Shown piece after piece: positions 10,874-23,812 of a DNA stretch of 64,000 nt (position 1 is the first letter of the stretch; each line of letters opens with the position of its first letter). The translations under genes were made by a program, and so were the position numbers. The notes under the pieces are model-generated. The model made no database searches. It saw only the letters and a list, made by a program, of their open reading frames with translations, and was not told where the DNA came from. The stretch is from Aphelenchoides besseyi (lineage: Eukaryota; Nematoda; Chromadorea; Rhabditida; Aphelenchoididae): assembly GCA_024699855.1 (NCBI GenBank), contig JAMPIQ010000003.1:1302001-1366000 (forward strand), written 5' to 3'.

Positions 10874-11461
10874 ATGAAATTTATTTTGTTTTTGTCGTTT
10901 TTGTTCTCTTGTCATGCAATCGGCTTCTACAAACGAAACATTGCTCGAAAAAGCTATTGGCTAATGGAAAACAATTTGGAGCGTACGAACAGCAGCAGTC
11001 AACGAGAGTTCTGGTCAATTGTTGACAATGAGAAGTTGACCAAAAAAGAGATTTTGATTCGTTTGGGAAAGTGGGCAGAGTCGAACGGTGTGTACATGAC
11101 TGTAGGTGTGCGTAAAGAACTACGATCAACCATTACTTTTAGGAGCAATTCGAACGGATGATTGTGTACGAGAAGAAACTCTACGAAATTGCCGAGGAAT
11201 TTAGTCTCGAATTGGTTCACACTACAGAGGCAAGCAAGTTGGCAAAACGGCTTTGGGTTTGTCCTTGAGTTTTAATCGAATGTTACAATTGGATTTCAGC
11301 AAGTGCACGCCGATCGAAGTCTAACGTGGAAGCAGACTTGTCGGCGCAAAAATCAAATGATTCGTGCAGCTGGAAAGGCAATTCAAAATGAACTGAAACT
11401 CCAACTAAACTCCTGGTGTTTACCAAAACAGAAGAAAAAACGATCGACCTTACTGTTCTAG
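10874..11461 (+). CDS. SXP/RAL-2 (DUF148)-like secreted protein
   Basis: Three exons (10874-11102, about 11144-11261, and from about 11301) join in phase. A signal peptide MKFILFLSFLFSCHAIG is followed by the DUF148 pattern: REFWSIVDNEKLTKKEI, then LGKWAESNGVYM, EQFERMIVYEKK and a helical tail rich in Lys/Arg. The xFxxIxxNxxLTxxEixxxLxxWAxxxGV core is typical of the SXP/RAL-2 family, secreted helical proteins found only in nematodes and often expressed in pharyngeal gland or hypodermis (family knowledge). The basic C-terminus (PKQKKKRS) is not typical. Function of the family is unclear. It sits in the same orientation as the short secreted gene just upstream (about 210 bp between them). Confidence 0.65.
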
Positions 11462-14400
11462 TGAAATTCGTCTTGTGCACTTGAACAATGTCTGATAAAA
11501 TTCTAACCTCTCTCATGTAATGCGCTTGATCAGATATTCGGACTGGTACAAAAAACGATCTTTGAGTTACTGTCACCAACAACTTAACTCACTGAATTAC
11601 ATCCAAAATGACTGATTGAAGTGCGATAACACTTGTTGTTGTTTTTGTGTCAAGTTAGCAGCAGTATTGAACAGTGACCAATGCGGTTTGGTAAAATCGT
11701 GAAGCATTCCATTGGGTCAGCCTTTTGCAGTCTTAATATAATAAACGAGTAAGTGTGCAAAATAATCAATCCGAGGTCAAGGCTGTTTGTTGCTAAAGAG
11801 AAAGAAAAAAATCAAAGCGAAGTCACGTCTTTTAGTTCATATCAACCCGCAAAATCAGGGACCCCAGAGTCCGATCTGGAATCATAGAAGTGTCTGTCGA
11901 AGGAAGTAAAAGACGTTGTTAAAAACTATTAAACCGTACAAAGGTCATCCAACTGTAGAAGTTCTCGGGTATTTTTGTTGTCTAATAGGTTGCGAAAACA
12001 AATCGACCATTTTTTTAAGTTACAAAAAGATCATCTCGTACAATGAGTACAACTCAGTGATACAACAACGTTTTTGAAGTCCACGTGTTCTCAACATACA
12101 TTCGACTACGATAATCGAATCCAACTTGTGCCCAATGTTCCTTTATGGTGCTCATGCTCTCAATTTCATTGTTCGCTTCAACGATTCTCACCGCAACATT
12201 CATTACCGTAAATCGAATCGCGCAACGTTTCGCTGAAAACTTGTTTTTGATCATTAACAACGCCCGTTGAAACGTTGCTCGACATATCAACCGAGCTATT
12301 GTATTTAGGGCTACGGTATCTCAGATCGCTGAAGTCGTTGTTTCCGCGTTGAAGAGAATTCCCCTTTTCTCCTTCATCTTCGAACGACGGCGCAAGAACG
12401 AGTTTCTTTAGCGGAAGTCGTAAAAAACATTTTTTGGAGTTTGACTTTCGAATTAAACGCGCAAACTTCTTTTTTTGAGATTACGGTAATCGAAGCACGG
12501 AAATGAACGTCGACAGAAGAGAGTTCGATGGAAATCGAAAACGCTGCGCAAAGCGTGCAAACGCACGTCGAATTTAGGTCATGCGATTCACACCGTGTGC
12601 TCCTGAACTGCGTTTCTGCATCAAAAGTCCTCTGGCGTTCAAATTGACAGCGAGGTCGCAAAAAAAACGTCTGAACAGTTGGAATTGTTGCAAAAAAAGT
12701 CGCCGAAGACTTTTAAGTTCAAATCAATCTCGTCCTCCTCAGCAAAACGCCGAGACTTTTGTTATCATCTAACTGGACCATAAGTTTCCGTCTTTCATGA
12801 ATCTAAGGAGCGCAGAAAGAAGACGTGGAGGAGAGAAAAGAACTGCGCAACTTTGCGTTCAATTGCTTAACTTTGCGCAAACTCGACGCGCTAGTGTCGT
12901 GGATATTCGTGGTTCAATTCACTCGTGTTCTTTTCTTCGACATTCACTAGCAACCTCCTCCTTCGAAACCCTACGGCTGGTTTTGTAATGAGTATAGAAA
13001 GGTAACAGTTCGCGAATTTAACGACATCTTTCTCGTAAGCCAACTACTACCGTATCAATAGCCAACTAATTGGTATCGTTTGTTTTTAAGTACTTGGCGA
13101 TTAGTCGCTGTAAATTCATAGAGCAACGACTGTGTTGCTAGCGGCGAGTTTGTTGTTTTGCACGAACAGATTACTCGGCAACAGATGCTCGTGACATTTC
13201 TATTGGCCAACCAAATGGGTTGCAGTTAATCACTGGGCTTCTAATTTTAATGTCAAACTACAGACTACGTTGTTGAAAGTGCTGAAAGATGAGACAATTT
13301 AAACATTAACCGTAGTTTCGTCAATATCTCTCACTTGCCTATGATGTCAATGAAAACAATTTGATTAAACGAATTCAATTGGAGGTCCTAAACGATATTC
13401 GTATTTTCAATTAGTCAAACGCTGTGGATGTTTGCTGCTTCATTTGTACTCCACTCTTATGAAACACAAACTTTCCGAGAAGCAGGTGTTTGAAGCGAAA
13501 ACTCGAAATCACATGTACGGTCCTACGCACTATCGGCCATAAAGAATTACTGTAATTGAAGGCCTCTAATGTAAAATTCGTTTGGGATAAACAGTTGATG
13601 TGTTTTTCGAAAACTGAGTGCAATCACGTTTCCGTACTTTTCAGATTACCGTACCCTTTTTCCTGCTCCTCAAATTTACCAGTCGGTAATCTCGGGAAGT
13701 CCGCGGCGAAGCGACGACCGTTGGCCAGAAATCTGCTTCATCCGGTGGCATCCAACCACAAAACGTCTCGTTTATTTTCGTCCAATATATCCGGCTCTCA
13801 ACGGCTTTTGCCCAAAAACTCTCTTGACGTCTTAGATTTCGGAGATCGCAAGAAAGTTTTTTTGGAAGTTAACTTCACCGGCTTGTGGTTTCACGTTGTA
13901 GTCTGTGCTTCGGCTCATTCGTACTGAGAGTGTACGAGAGTAAAGAGTGGTCGAGTTTGTCGGAATTCGGGGAGTTCTTTTTTGCTCAAGTACGTATGAA
14001 ATAAAAGAACGATGTGAACTGTGACCCCGAAATGTTGATATTTGAACGAGATTTGTTGTCCAAACAAACGCTTGTTCTACTACTCCAACACAGCAACTCG
14101 GTTCGAGCAGCTGATGAAAAGTTTAATTAAAGACCACGCGATTGAACTCAATCATACCACCTACTTGTTGTTTGCAAACCCAGCGGTTCATCACACAAAG
14201 TTCTTGAACTTCTATTGCTCTTTCTCTTTGCTTACCGTATTAGAAAACAACTGAGACGGAGAATTCGCCGCAACTCGTGAGATTACTTTTAAAAAACGAC
14301 GTTTGTTTTGAACTGCTTAAACAAGAAGTGCGAACTGTAACGAATCAAAGTGTTCGCCCTCAACCTTGTAGTTTTGAGAAAGTATGCGCGGAGGTGCGAG

Positions 14401-17400
14401 GTTTCACGTCTGTTTGTACGCACAACTGCTACGGTCATTGCAAAGCTCGGATGTTGCGATGGAAAGTACATTTTCGACGATTCACGTGCTCAAGAGAATT
14501 TAACAGTCCACACTCCAAATCCCAGTGATCTTTGTCTTTAGACGTCGATTTGGCAACTGTAATTTTGGATTCGCGGAAGTTACGTGAACTGTAGTGGAGC
14601 TGCGAATGTGAGCGATCGTTTCAATTCGAAATGCAAACAACCGTTGACTAAAAAGCGGAGGTCGTTGAAACTCCGTAAATTGTGCGGTTGACTTCCCGCA
14701 TAAGCACGTGGAATGGTGAAGCAAAACTCTTCGGCACATTGTTTGTGTTCTCAATTCCCTTTGTGGCTTCGATTATTCTAACCAAAGAAAGTTGCTGGGG
14801 TTTAAAAATACCAACTTGAACCAAAAACGAACACTTCGAAGTGGGCACTTTTGTTTTTGAATTCAATCATCTTTTCAGACTCTTCGAATGTCTTCATGTC
14901 ACAAACTCCAAACTACGAGAATGCAAACTCGGGAGCATTTTTGTTTTCTTTCCGTTCAACCAGCAAAACTAACGGACTGTTTTTTAGCTCCGGAGACGTG
15001 TATTGTACGCTCTTTTGCGCGATTCTTTGCTCGAAGAAGATCTTGAAGACGCAGCCGTTGAAGACCGAAGCAAATGGACGTTGTCCACTTAAGATTGTGG
15101 AACGAAAGTGACAAATTCATTTGAATTCACGTCGATTTTTTCTCCAATTCAAACTCAATGGCCCGCATCTTTGACAGTTTTCAACATTGCGTAATGTGAT
15201 ACGATCTAACGCTTCTTTTGTGTTCTTCGTGAATCCAAATCTTAAGGAGATTGCCGACGTCTTTTCCAACACAACCTCCGCACTACCCAAGTTGTAGGGT
15301 TGAAGTAATTTTAGAGCTATCAACCTCGATACCCTTCGATCTTTTGAACTTGAGCGCCCGAAACTCGTTTTTTCATAACCGCAATCTCCGCGCACTTATC
15401 CAGGTTCCAACGATTTTTAAAAATGATGAAATCTCTTATTGACCTTTAAACTTCATCCCCAAAATACTCGACTTAAAGCATCAACCCTTTAGTAACCTGA
15501 ATTTTGACTTGTGAGTTTTACTGACGACATTTCCGGCCCGCTAATCGTGTGGTTGCGTGGGGACTTAACTCTACTCAGTGATCGATATCTTTACTTATTG
15601 CGTGGATGCGCAGTTTCATCGATGTGGCCTGCCACTGCAATCGGAATTACAGTTTTTAATCCGGCTCTACTACGTGTATTACCACGAACAATAATAGGGC
15701 ACCCGATTCTTTGTCCGCGGTTCTTGTTCGATCAATGTTCTGTTACAGCACATTTGCATAAAGTGATTGTTTTATGATTTACACGTGAAGCTCATGAATC
15801 AAAATGTTTCGCTGCGTTGAGCGCCCCAATCCACGAGCAAACGAGTTTGTGAATGTGAACCTTGAGTGTCTTTTACCGTTGAGAATCCGAACAAAAGTCA
15901 ACAGATTGATATCTTCGAATTCGGCTTGAAGTCGAACGGTTTGTTTTCGTTGGATGTCATATGGTGAGAAGTTGTTAATCTCAAGTTTCCATGCGACATC
16001 TGGAGTTCGTCTTCGGTTCCCGAATTTCCATCTTCTCGCGGTTCTTTGATCTGCGGATTGACGTCAGAAACAAATTTTGTTTACGATTTGCACCTAATCC
16101 ACAGCTCAGATTTGCATTTACCACAACTAGTGCATCAACAGTTCTTGTTCTTCGTCTACTGGTCAACGATTCCTCTTGTCGGGTGCACAGAACCGGGCAG
16201 CTCAAAACGAAAATTGTCACCGTGACCTTGTCGGAAATTATTTATTGTTGACTTTTTTGCCCACTGATTTGCATTTGACAGAAACAACCGTCGAGTGTAT
16301 AAAAGAATCGTTGGGTTGACCGTTCGCGTTTATTGTCGTGCACTTTTTGGAATTCAAGTCGAAAACAACTGATCGATGAAACGGTCTTTGAATTAGGTCC
16401 AAAGGCTGAATTTCAGTTCTGCATGTTCCGGAAATGATGAACTTTGTGCTTTTAAGGTTACGAAGTCACGACTTTGAAACATAGAATTTCAATGACGATC
16501 GTTTTTGAGCTGTTCGTTCACAGAGGTCGTGTTGATTGGTCGCCATTCGCGTGAACCGAACGGTTAATCCTACACCCTTTTCCTTAGGGTTCGACTCCAC
16601 CCAATCCGCGAATTGACACCGCCTTCTGTTCATTGATTCGTTTTACCTTTCGATTTGGATTCTTTCGTGTTGCTGCTGAATTGCTATAGTGATTTAAACT
16701 CGTGTATCGAAAGTTATTGTCCGTCATTGGACCTCAGTTTCATTGCTGTTCAAACACGAACTTCAATAACAAGTTGCTTCTAAAGCGCGAGCAATTGGAT
16801 GTAGAAAGAACCGAAGACTTTGGACTAAAAGCTCGGGATCGAGGGGTGCGTGATGCAAACTCGTGGGGAGGGGGATTCACGTGAATGAGATATAAAGTTG
16901 AAGCGGATGTTCAAATTTTCCAGCGCATTTGATTTGTGGCCACAACCGAAACCAAAGATTTAACACGAACAGAAGTCGAACACACGAGTACTTTCGTGGA
17001 AACCAATTTTGTTTATTTTATAAGGTTCGTTGGGTGAAGTCATTTTGCTTGGCAGCTTTCGAATTCTGAAAATAACTGGTAGTTGAACGTTGTTAGGTGT
17101 GTGAGTAAGTTCTTCAAAGTCCTTCGCATATTCGATGAGCTTTTCGCAAGGAAACTCCGTTTCGTGTGCTCACTCAATGGCCACAAACTTTACAGCCGAA
17201 ATCATCCAAACAACAGCGCGTTCCGATTGTTGAATTTTCGCAGTTCGACAGCAAAAGACCAAAAAAATGAATTTTCGAGCACTCGACTGCTAATCGTTGT
17301 TTGTATCCGACATATCGACTTCAAACTTCAAGGATTCAGAGTGCAACAGGTTCTGATTTCAATTATCGTAAACTTTTGAAGCAGATGAAAACGCGGTTGC

Positions 17401-17558
17401 TGTTGCACTTTACCGTAATACTCACAAGATTCGTTCACTTGTTCATCGTTTCTACTTTTAACACACTTTTTCGCTTCTCTTCCTCGCGCGTTGACGGGTG
17501 ATTTTCACCTTTTCGGTTGTTAAATCGTGACCGGTTGACTTTCCTTTGCAGCTCTGAA
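11462..17558. other. Six-kilobase gene-poor stretch upstream of a nuclear receptor gene
   Basis: No convincing exon on either strand. The longest frame is 123 codons (13556-13927), with no homology I recognise or splice partners. Features seen: scattered TACCGTA/TACGGTA motifs (for example about 12207, 12313, 12484, 13050, 13648, 14234, 17412), which recur in introns and spacers of this window; many short G/C-richer islands; and a 3' end (about 17540-17551) resembling a splice acceptor before the receptor ATG. Most likely the promoter and first intron(s) of the receptor, or a true gene desert. It may hide small noncoding RNAs I cannot recognise. Confidence 0.55.
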
Positions 17559-19982
17559 ATGATACCCGGAATCAAACTTGAACCAACAACTCCGTGCTCA
17601 CCATCGACGAGTGTTTCTTCAAGTGGCGCCGAGTTAAGTTGTGTTGGAAAATGCCCGATCTGTTGCGATGCTGCTTGGTCCAAGCACTTCAATGTTTTGT
17701 GCTGTAATGCTTGTGCAGGTGAGATATTGACCTCTGATAACAAAGCTTCTTGGTTTTCAATCTCTGAACCTTAAAAACCGATTGTCCATTCAAAAACGAT
17801 TTCAAATTTCTGTTCCAGCATTCTTCCGAAGAACTGTAGCAGCCCAGAAATCGTATTTTTGTGTTCGTGGCAAGAACTGCACAGTGAAAGCTGGTGAGTT
17901 AAGATGCATCAGAATTTATTCAATCCTACACATTTTAGCGGGCAGAATGATCTGCAAATTCTGTCGCTTCAAACGGTAATCAATTCACCACAATGAAATT
18001 TCACGTCTTGTATTTTAGCTGCGTTTGGAGTGGAATGTCGATTACCGTAGCGATGCTTCGCGTGCCGGCAGATAAACGAGCCGCTCAACTAAACAAACCG
18101 CCGCTTCAAAGATTGATAACTCAACGGAAAGCAACGTTTGTCAATCGATTTCAAGCCACGATCAACGTTTACGGTGGTCGTTGTGATAGCGTTGATATTG
18201 GGCGAAAGATGCCGACATTCACAGACATCATTTGTGCACTTCATGCCGAGTTTACTGTGCTATTGGAGTACTTACACAGCAGTGGATTCATCGAATTGGG
18301 TCTCAATCATGTCGACTTGGTAATTGAAAGACGACGGAGATAAGATCAACTCGATTGTTTAGTTTGAGTTAGCTTCTGACGTTTTCTACTTGTGGGTCGC
18401 CTTTAACACCGTCACATCGACGGCGAGGAGCGGTGGCTATGCAACGAACTTCGTTTATTTTGTCGATGAAAGTCATTGGCCAGTGAAAGAGGAGATGATG
18501 GATTGGTTTCACGAAACTAACACCGAACTTCGAGATCCACAGGTTGCGAGTCGGTTTGTTGGAACTTTTTCGTCGATTTTATGATGACCAATCTGTTTAG
18601 TTCTGCTTTTCAATTGTCCAAATCAGTGGTTGGTGCAGCAACAACGATTCATTATGCACGATTTGACGAAGGCGAGAATGCGACCATGTGTCAAATGTTG
18701 TTGCTTAAAGCAGGTACGTCAACATTTTCCGCTCTTCTTTTAACACACGATTACTTTTTGTTACTGCCAACCTATCAACCAGTTTGCTTTAAATTCGTGA
18801 ATTTAGTTGTACCCGAAAGTAATCTTTGTGGGTTTGTATTTTGCAGTCAATAACTCGGGGAATTGAAGTTTGATCGCTTTTAGAACACGCTGAACAAGTG
18901 TTACAATTGAATTTGCATTTTTAGCCATACGCCTGTTTCCATCCAATCCAAACCTGCCCGTGGCTATGAATTGCTTGTTTGAGGTAAACGGAAACAAACC
19001 TATCGAAGAAATGTTGTGGTTTAGAACTTGAAAGTCGAATACGAACAAAACTTTGATGATTTCGCTATTCGACTCGCCAATCTTATCTTATTGTCAAATC
19101 AAATTGAGGTAAGAAAGCTTACGATGTTTGAAGGATCAAATATACTAATGACTTACGGTCATAACTTTAAAATTCACGAGTAACACCGTTAGTACCCTAC
19201 GACCTTTTGGTGTCATTTAAAGAGTCATAAGGCAGAATTAGACTATTTTGTTATGCTTTCTGGTATAATAGATATCTGCTATGAATTTGTAATCGGCTCC
19301 GCACTTTAAACGCCCACACATTTGGGCTCCCTTTAATGTTGCACTTTTAATTCATACACCAAATCAGGTGTATGGTCGACGAGTTTATGGTTTAAAATAG
19401 GGACTGACAACAGAAATTAAACAAATCCATTTTGTGTGTCAACTGTTATGAAAAGGGAAAGCATTTGGGTTACGAGTTAGTTTTGTTATTGAAATTGAAT
19501 TGCTTCGTAGTGAAGTACTGAGAAGCAGCGGATTACCGTGGGGTCCGATTGAAATAATCCGAAAATTGCTTTGCACATTCGTTTGGAACGGAAACGCGTT
19601 TTTGTTTGGGAGCCATGCACATGCTAATTGATTTGAAAATGGCCGAAAAGAAGTCACATGCAAATGAAACAGAAGATTCGCAAGCGAGTCTGTAACTTGG
19701 CGACAGTTAATTTGTAAAAGAACATGAAGATGGAATAGAAAATGAAAAGAAAGAACGTGACCATTTGACTAGTTTTGGTTTTCAGACCATCACTCATCAG
19801 TTCAATGAGTACATTGTTCTGTTGACTTTAAGTGGCTACGAAACGGTGCTTTCAAAGATCATTCGAGCCGAACGAAAGGTTCAAGAAGGTAAGCGATAAG
19901 TAGTTCGTTTCTAATCGGCTATCTTTTTTCAGCTGCTGATTTGGGATCAGAAGTCAAACTTGAGCCCGAATATTCACCCTAA
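17559..19982 (+). CDS. Nuclear hormone receptor, divergent worm-specific type
   Basis: The ATG follows TTTGCAG|CTCTGAA. The DNA-binding domain is assembled from four exons: CPICCDAAWSKHFNVLCCNACAAFF, then RRTV..SYFCVRGKNC, RMICKFCRFKRC and VWSGM. All eight zinc-ligand cysteines are present. The P-box CNACAAFFRR is the form common in the expanded nematode receptors rather than vertebrate CEGCKGFF. A helical ligand-binding-like domain follows, with FVYFVDESHWPVKEEM and LLTLSGYETVLSKI, across introns at 18321-18363, 18556-18599, 18715-18924, 18981-19021, 19110-19784 and 19891-19932. Both ends carry sumoylation-type motifs: GIKLEPTTP at the N-terminus and EVKLEPEYSP at the C-terminus. It would act as a nuclear, probably ligand-regulated transcription factor; no target can be inferred. 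Additional 5' exons may exist upstream. Confidence 0.88.
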
Positions 19983-20520
19983 TCCCAATCACTACTTTCG
20001 CTTATTTACCTCTTTTTGCATCTACGCGTTCAATTTTCTCACAAAAACATTGTAGCTGGTTATCATAGCTTCAATCAACAAGTTTCTCTTTTTTACGAAC
20101 ATCAGGAACAAAACTGCAGGGTTGTGTTTTTGCATCAACGTCCTTGAATGCTACAAACTCATGTTCATAAACACGCTGTCTGGTCGTTTTCATTTGTAAA
20201 TAGTATGATAATCGTATTGTTTACTTCAATTGTTTATACAATTCTACGTAAACTGTTCAATTGCCCCGAGTCTTGTAGTTGCTCTGAACTTCTAACTCCA
20301 AAACAATTGTTTGTAAATAATCCACGGTCTTGCAATCTCGTTTTCATTGTAATCCCCACACCAATTATTCGTTGCTTTCGATTTCTCTTCACGCACCAAA
20401 TTCATCAACTTGCTCATCGTTCTTTCAATCTTTTTGCTTGAGGCTTTAAGTCACCAAAATCGTTCATATGTCTTTTATCCCGATGAAAAAGCATAAACAG
20501 TTTTCTTAAGTGCGTTGAGG
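19983..20520. other. Convergent intergenic spacer
   Basis: Lies between the 3' ends of the plus-strand receptor and the minus-strand chemoreceptor. A/T-rich. The 97-codon frame at 20148-20441 has no recognised homology and is probably chance. Confidence 0.5.
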
Positions 20521-21742
20521 TCAATGAAAGTTCTGGATTGGTCGCACTGTCGACTGAGTACCGAAACGAGCTTCAACAGAAGCGGAGTGCAACGTTGTTT
20601 GGCCTTTGATTCGGTTGATAGGAAAACCGAGAGCTCGCCGCAAAATGTTTCGAATCCGTTTATTAGCCACCAAATAGATGATCGACGGAGAACCTGAAAA
20701 ACATTGAAGTCAAAGATCTGTGATGGAAATGAGCACCTTGTCGAAACAGGAACGTAAATGTTCCGACATAGTAGACCAGTTGAGTAGATTTGAAGAACTG
20801 AATGTAAATGTAAATCAAACATGTTGAGACCTCCAGCAACGCAATAATTAGAATTTGACAGAAAGTGGAGATTTCGTGTCGTTGAATACGTCGCACAGGA
20901 CCAATCGTCGTTCCATTCAACCGCATTCGTCGTCGAATAGCCAAACCAACAAAGAAAAATACGTACATTGACACGATTCCAACGACGACAAAGAAGTTGT
21001 TCAATGTGTGTAAGTAGTTGTGATACTAAAATAAGTTGATTAGTGAAAGACTCAACGGCTACTTACTACTTTTTCGGTATCTTCAAAATAGCCCTGATGT
21101 GGATTGAAGAATCCGATCATGTAAATTGAGCTGAAAAAAATCGGCTTTGAGCCGACCATTCCAATGAATCCGTAAAGAAGAATCAAAGGCAACCAAATTC
21201 GAGTAAACTTCTTATCATTAAAAATCACTTGAGCCCAACCAGAATTATGGATTTGAATACAACGGTTGAGCGCCAACAACACGTTCGTCAACGAACCAAC
21301 ACCCCAACAAACTGAAAATCACCAATTATCTTCATTGTTATGTTCATAAGAACTCACACATTGCGAAGAGATCAGTTACCAACATCAACGTTGGTGCTGC
21401 ACAATAAACAGTCCCAGTAACCGTGTAATAACCGCAAAAGAACCCACTGCCGATTAGTCCACAGGTATCCGACAATCCCAACAAGAACATCAGTTTACTG
21501 ACCGTACGCTCAATTTGAAGTCTACTAATTGCCCAAAGACATGGAAGATAGAGAGCCTGAAAAAAGCAGCATTCGAACTCGTTTATCTATTGATCTCTCA
21601 CTTCAAATACTAAGAAGAGGAAGATGCACAAGAAGCCAAGGACCAGATGTCGTCGTTTTTCGGGCGGAATCACATCCACATCGTAAAAGGAGCAGTTGTA
21701 GAGATGATGGAAACGTTCACGATCAAAAATTACAAAGTCCAT
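20521..21742 (-). CDS. Serpentine chemoreceptor, class T (SRT)
   Basis: Six or so exons read in phase from ATG 21742. The N-terminus has the SRT hallmark YNCSFYDVDVIPPEKRRHLVLG before TM1. Next come FEALYLPCLWAI, a YCAAPTLMLV segment, the LTNVLLALNRC motif at the end of TM3, LPLILLYGFIGMVGSKP, a long TM5/TM6 region (FFVVVGIVSMYVFFFVGLAI and ILIIALLEVSTCLIYIYI) and the tail SPSIIYLVANKRIRNILRR. These receptors sit in the ciliary membrane of chemosensory neurons and signal through G proteins (family knowledge). Seven hydrophobic segments can be counted. No defects seen, so it is probably functional. The stop is at 20521-20523. Confidence 0.85.
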
Positions 21743-22254
21743 GTTTCGACAAAACTAAACAAGTTCAATTGAAGCCTTTTAAATAAACTCCTCAATGTTC
21801 GTCAATTGAATTAATCTCTTTTGGTACAAAGATTTCCGCTAAATGCTTGCTCAATCGACATTTATAAAATAACCGGGAACGAACAAGTGCACTAGCGACC
21901 TTAAGGTGTGCTACCCCAATGTTTGCTAACTCGCAAAACTTAATCAAAAATCATTTTCATGTTCTCCGAAGGCCAAACTGAGAGTCACGTTTTTTAATTT
22001 GCTGAACAGGTCCATTAAGTATGCTAGTCGCCCTCATAACTAAACCAAATGATCAAGTATAATGGAGTTCACTTAATTATCGAATGCACTAAATGTCGAA
22101 TTGAAATCGACCTTCAAAAAAGCAGCTTGTCGGGCACGAAATTCGAATTTCATTTGGATTCATTCAGATCATTCAAGTCGTCTAGTCACTTGATTTCAAT
22201 CGTTGTCACTTTTTTCAAATCGGTTGGCTGAAAAAGGTGTTTCCGATCTTAAAT
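21743..22254. other. Divergent promoter region
   Basis: 512 bp between the start codons of the SRT gene (minus) and the unknown charged protein (plus). Contains A/T-rich runs and a T-rich block (22208-22216). No other gene seen. Confidence 0.5.
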
Positions 22255-23812
22255 ATGGCCAAGAAGACGAAACCAGTTGAGGTGATTGGAAATTTCCTTC
22301 TTCTGACTTTTGCTTTTTAGACGACAAGTACCGATGGCGTTTCACCGAAACCGCCGATTAAACAAAAGGATCTCGGACGATCGCAAAAAACGGCGACATC
22401 TCGTAAATTGAAGGCAAGTGACAGTCCGATGGACTCTCTTGTTGCAACAATGTACTTCTTGGAATGGCAGGTTAGAGTGTCGATAAAGTTATGTCTGCAC
22501 GAACATTTTGCAGAAGAACATTCTAAAGGGTTACACCGAGTCAATCGAGCGTCTTTATGTTATACCGTTAAAAGAGCACTGTGTGGGGAAGAAAGTGATC
22601 AATGCGACTAGTAAACTTCTATGCCTATTTTCTTATTTATCAAGGCGTTTCAGCCACTGATCGAGAAACAGTAAAAGCTGATGGATCATTTGATGAAGTC
22701 GTACAACTGAAACGTTGTTTGAAACGTGAGTGCGAACAACAGTCGACAGTTCAATTGAGAAGTTTAGAAGCGAAAGAGAAGGGTGATAACGAGGACAAGT
22801 ACGTACCGACAAGTCCCGAGAAACGATCTTCGCTTGCCGAGAATTCGGTTTTGTTTCATCTTTGTCGATTGGTTGAAATAGTCGGTCAGCTGTCGGCTTT
22901 CATGGAACATATCGGAAAGTGGATGGAAAACAATCGAAAGATTCTCGCCAAAAATGGTTGCAAATTCGATGACGTCCTCAGTTACGCGATCTTATCTTTC
23001 GAAGCGATTTGTGCACAAGCGGACGTTTTCAGTTTGAAGCCTGTGAATAGAAGTGAAGTTCGCGCTGATTGTCGTCCCTACATCGATGCCGGAGATCCAT
23101 ACATGCACGGGAAAGATAGGAAGCGAAATCAGCCGTTGAAGTTTGGAGAAAGAACGGTACAAAACGAAAGAAAACTGGCGGATGAAATCGAGAAGGACGT
23201 TAAGCCACTGGAAGCTCAAATCAACTGTTATTGGTAAGTGAATCGTCTCGTTCACTAGCATCGAATTGTTTTAGTCGTTTAGTCTATTTGATCAACAACC
23301 AACTAATCGACATCACTCAAACGTTTGCCGCCATCGTGCCCAACGATATGCACAAAATTGCACGTGAATTGCGCACTATAAAGGACAGACGCACTCCACC
23401 TCTTTTCCTTTTTCCGGGCAAAATTCAGTTAACGAAGGCAACCGAGAAGCTGCTTTCCGTCTCAGCGCCCAGCAAATTTCAACTGAACAGGCACAAAGAA
23501 GTAAGTTGATTGGTTAAAGTTCAGTCTCTTGCTTATTTTAGTCAAGTCGTTTGCATGAATCGTTGGGTACCCCATCGGATATCGAGCATTCGAGTATTGT
23601 TCCGCATTCGACTCGTTCGAAAACCGCACGCTCGTCTTCCAATCGCCGATCTCCTGATGCTAACACACCGCCGGTCGGTGAATCTCGTCATCCACCGAAT
23701 GCTTACGAACGCATAGCAAAGTCGATTAAGTCGGAAAGGTGAGCAACGCATGTTACTTCAGGACTCACATCGCGACTTCAGAACTCAGTCGGATTCTCCC
23801 AAAGAAACCTAA
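22255..23812 (+). CDS. Unknown charged, mostly helical protein
   Basis: Exons at 22255-22280, 22320-22469, about 22513-22610, about 22645-23233, 23274-23500, 23542-23740 and from about 23783 join in phase. The N-terminus is basic (AKKTKPVETTS), then KQKDLGRSQKTATSRKLK. A middle region is rich in Glu/Lys with heptad-like spacing (LKRCLKRECEQQSTVQLRS, LCRLVEIVGQLSAFMEHIG). The C-terminus is Ser/Pro/Arg-rich (SSNRRSPDANTPPVGESR). There is no signal peptide or TM segment, so it is probably nuclear or cytoplasmic. Pro-directed SP/TP sites suggest phosphorylation. I recognise no family; a fast-evolving chromatin or cytoskeletal protein would fit, but that is a guess. Confidence 0.7.

Noticed and set aside
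13556..13927. 123-codon open frame in the gene desert
   Set aside because: No splice partners, leader or homology; length is within chance for a 6-kb stretch.
16570..16620. tRNA-like B-box (GGTTCGACTCC) suggesting a tRNA gene
   Set aside because: No paired T-stem, acceptor stem or D-arm can be drawn around it.
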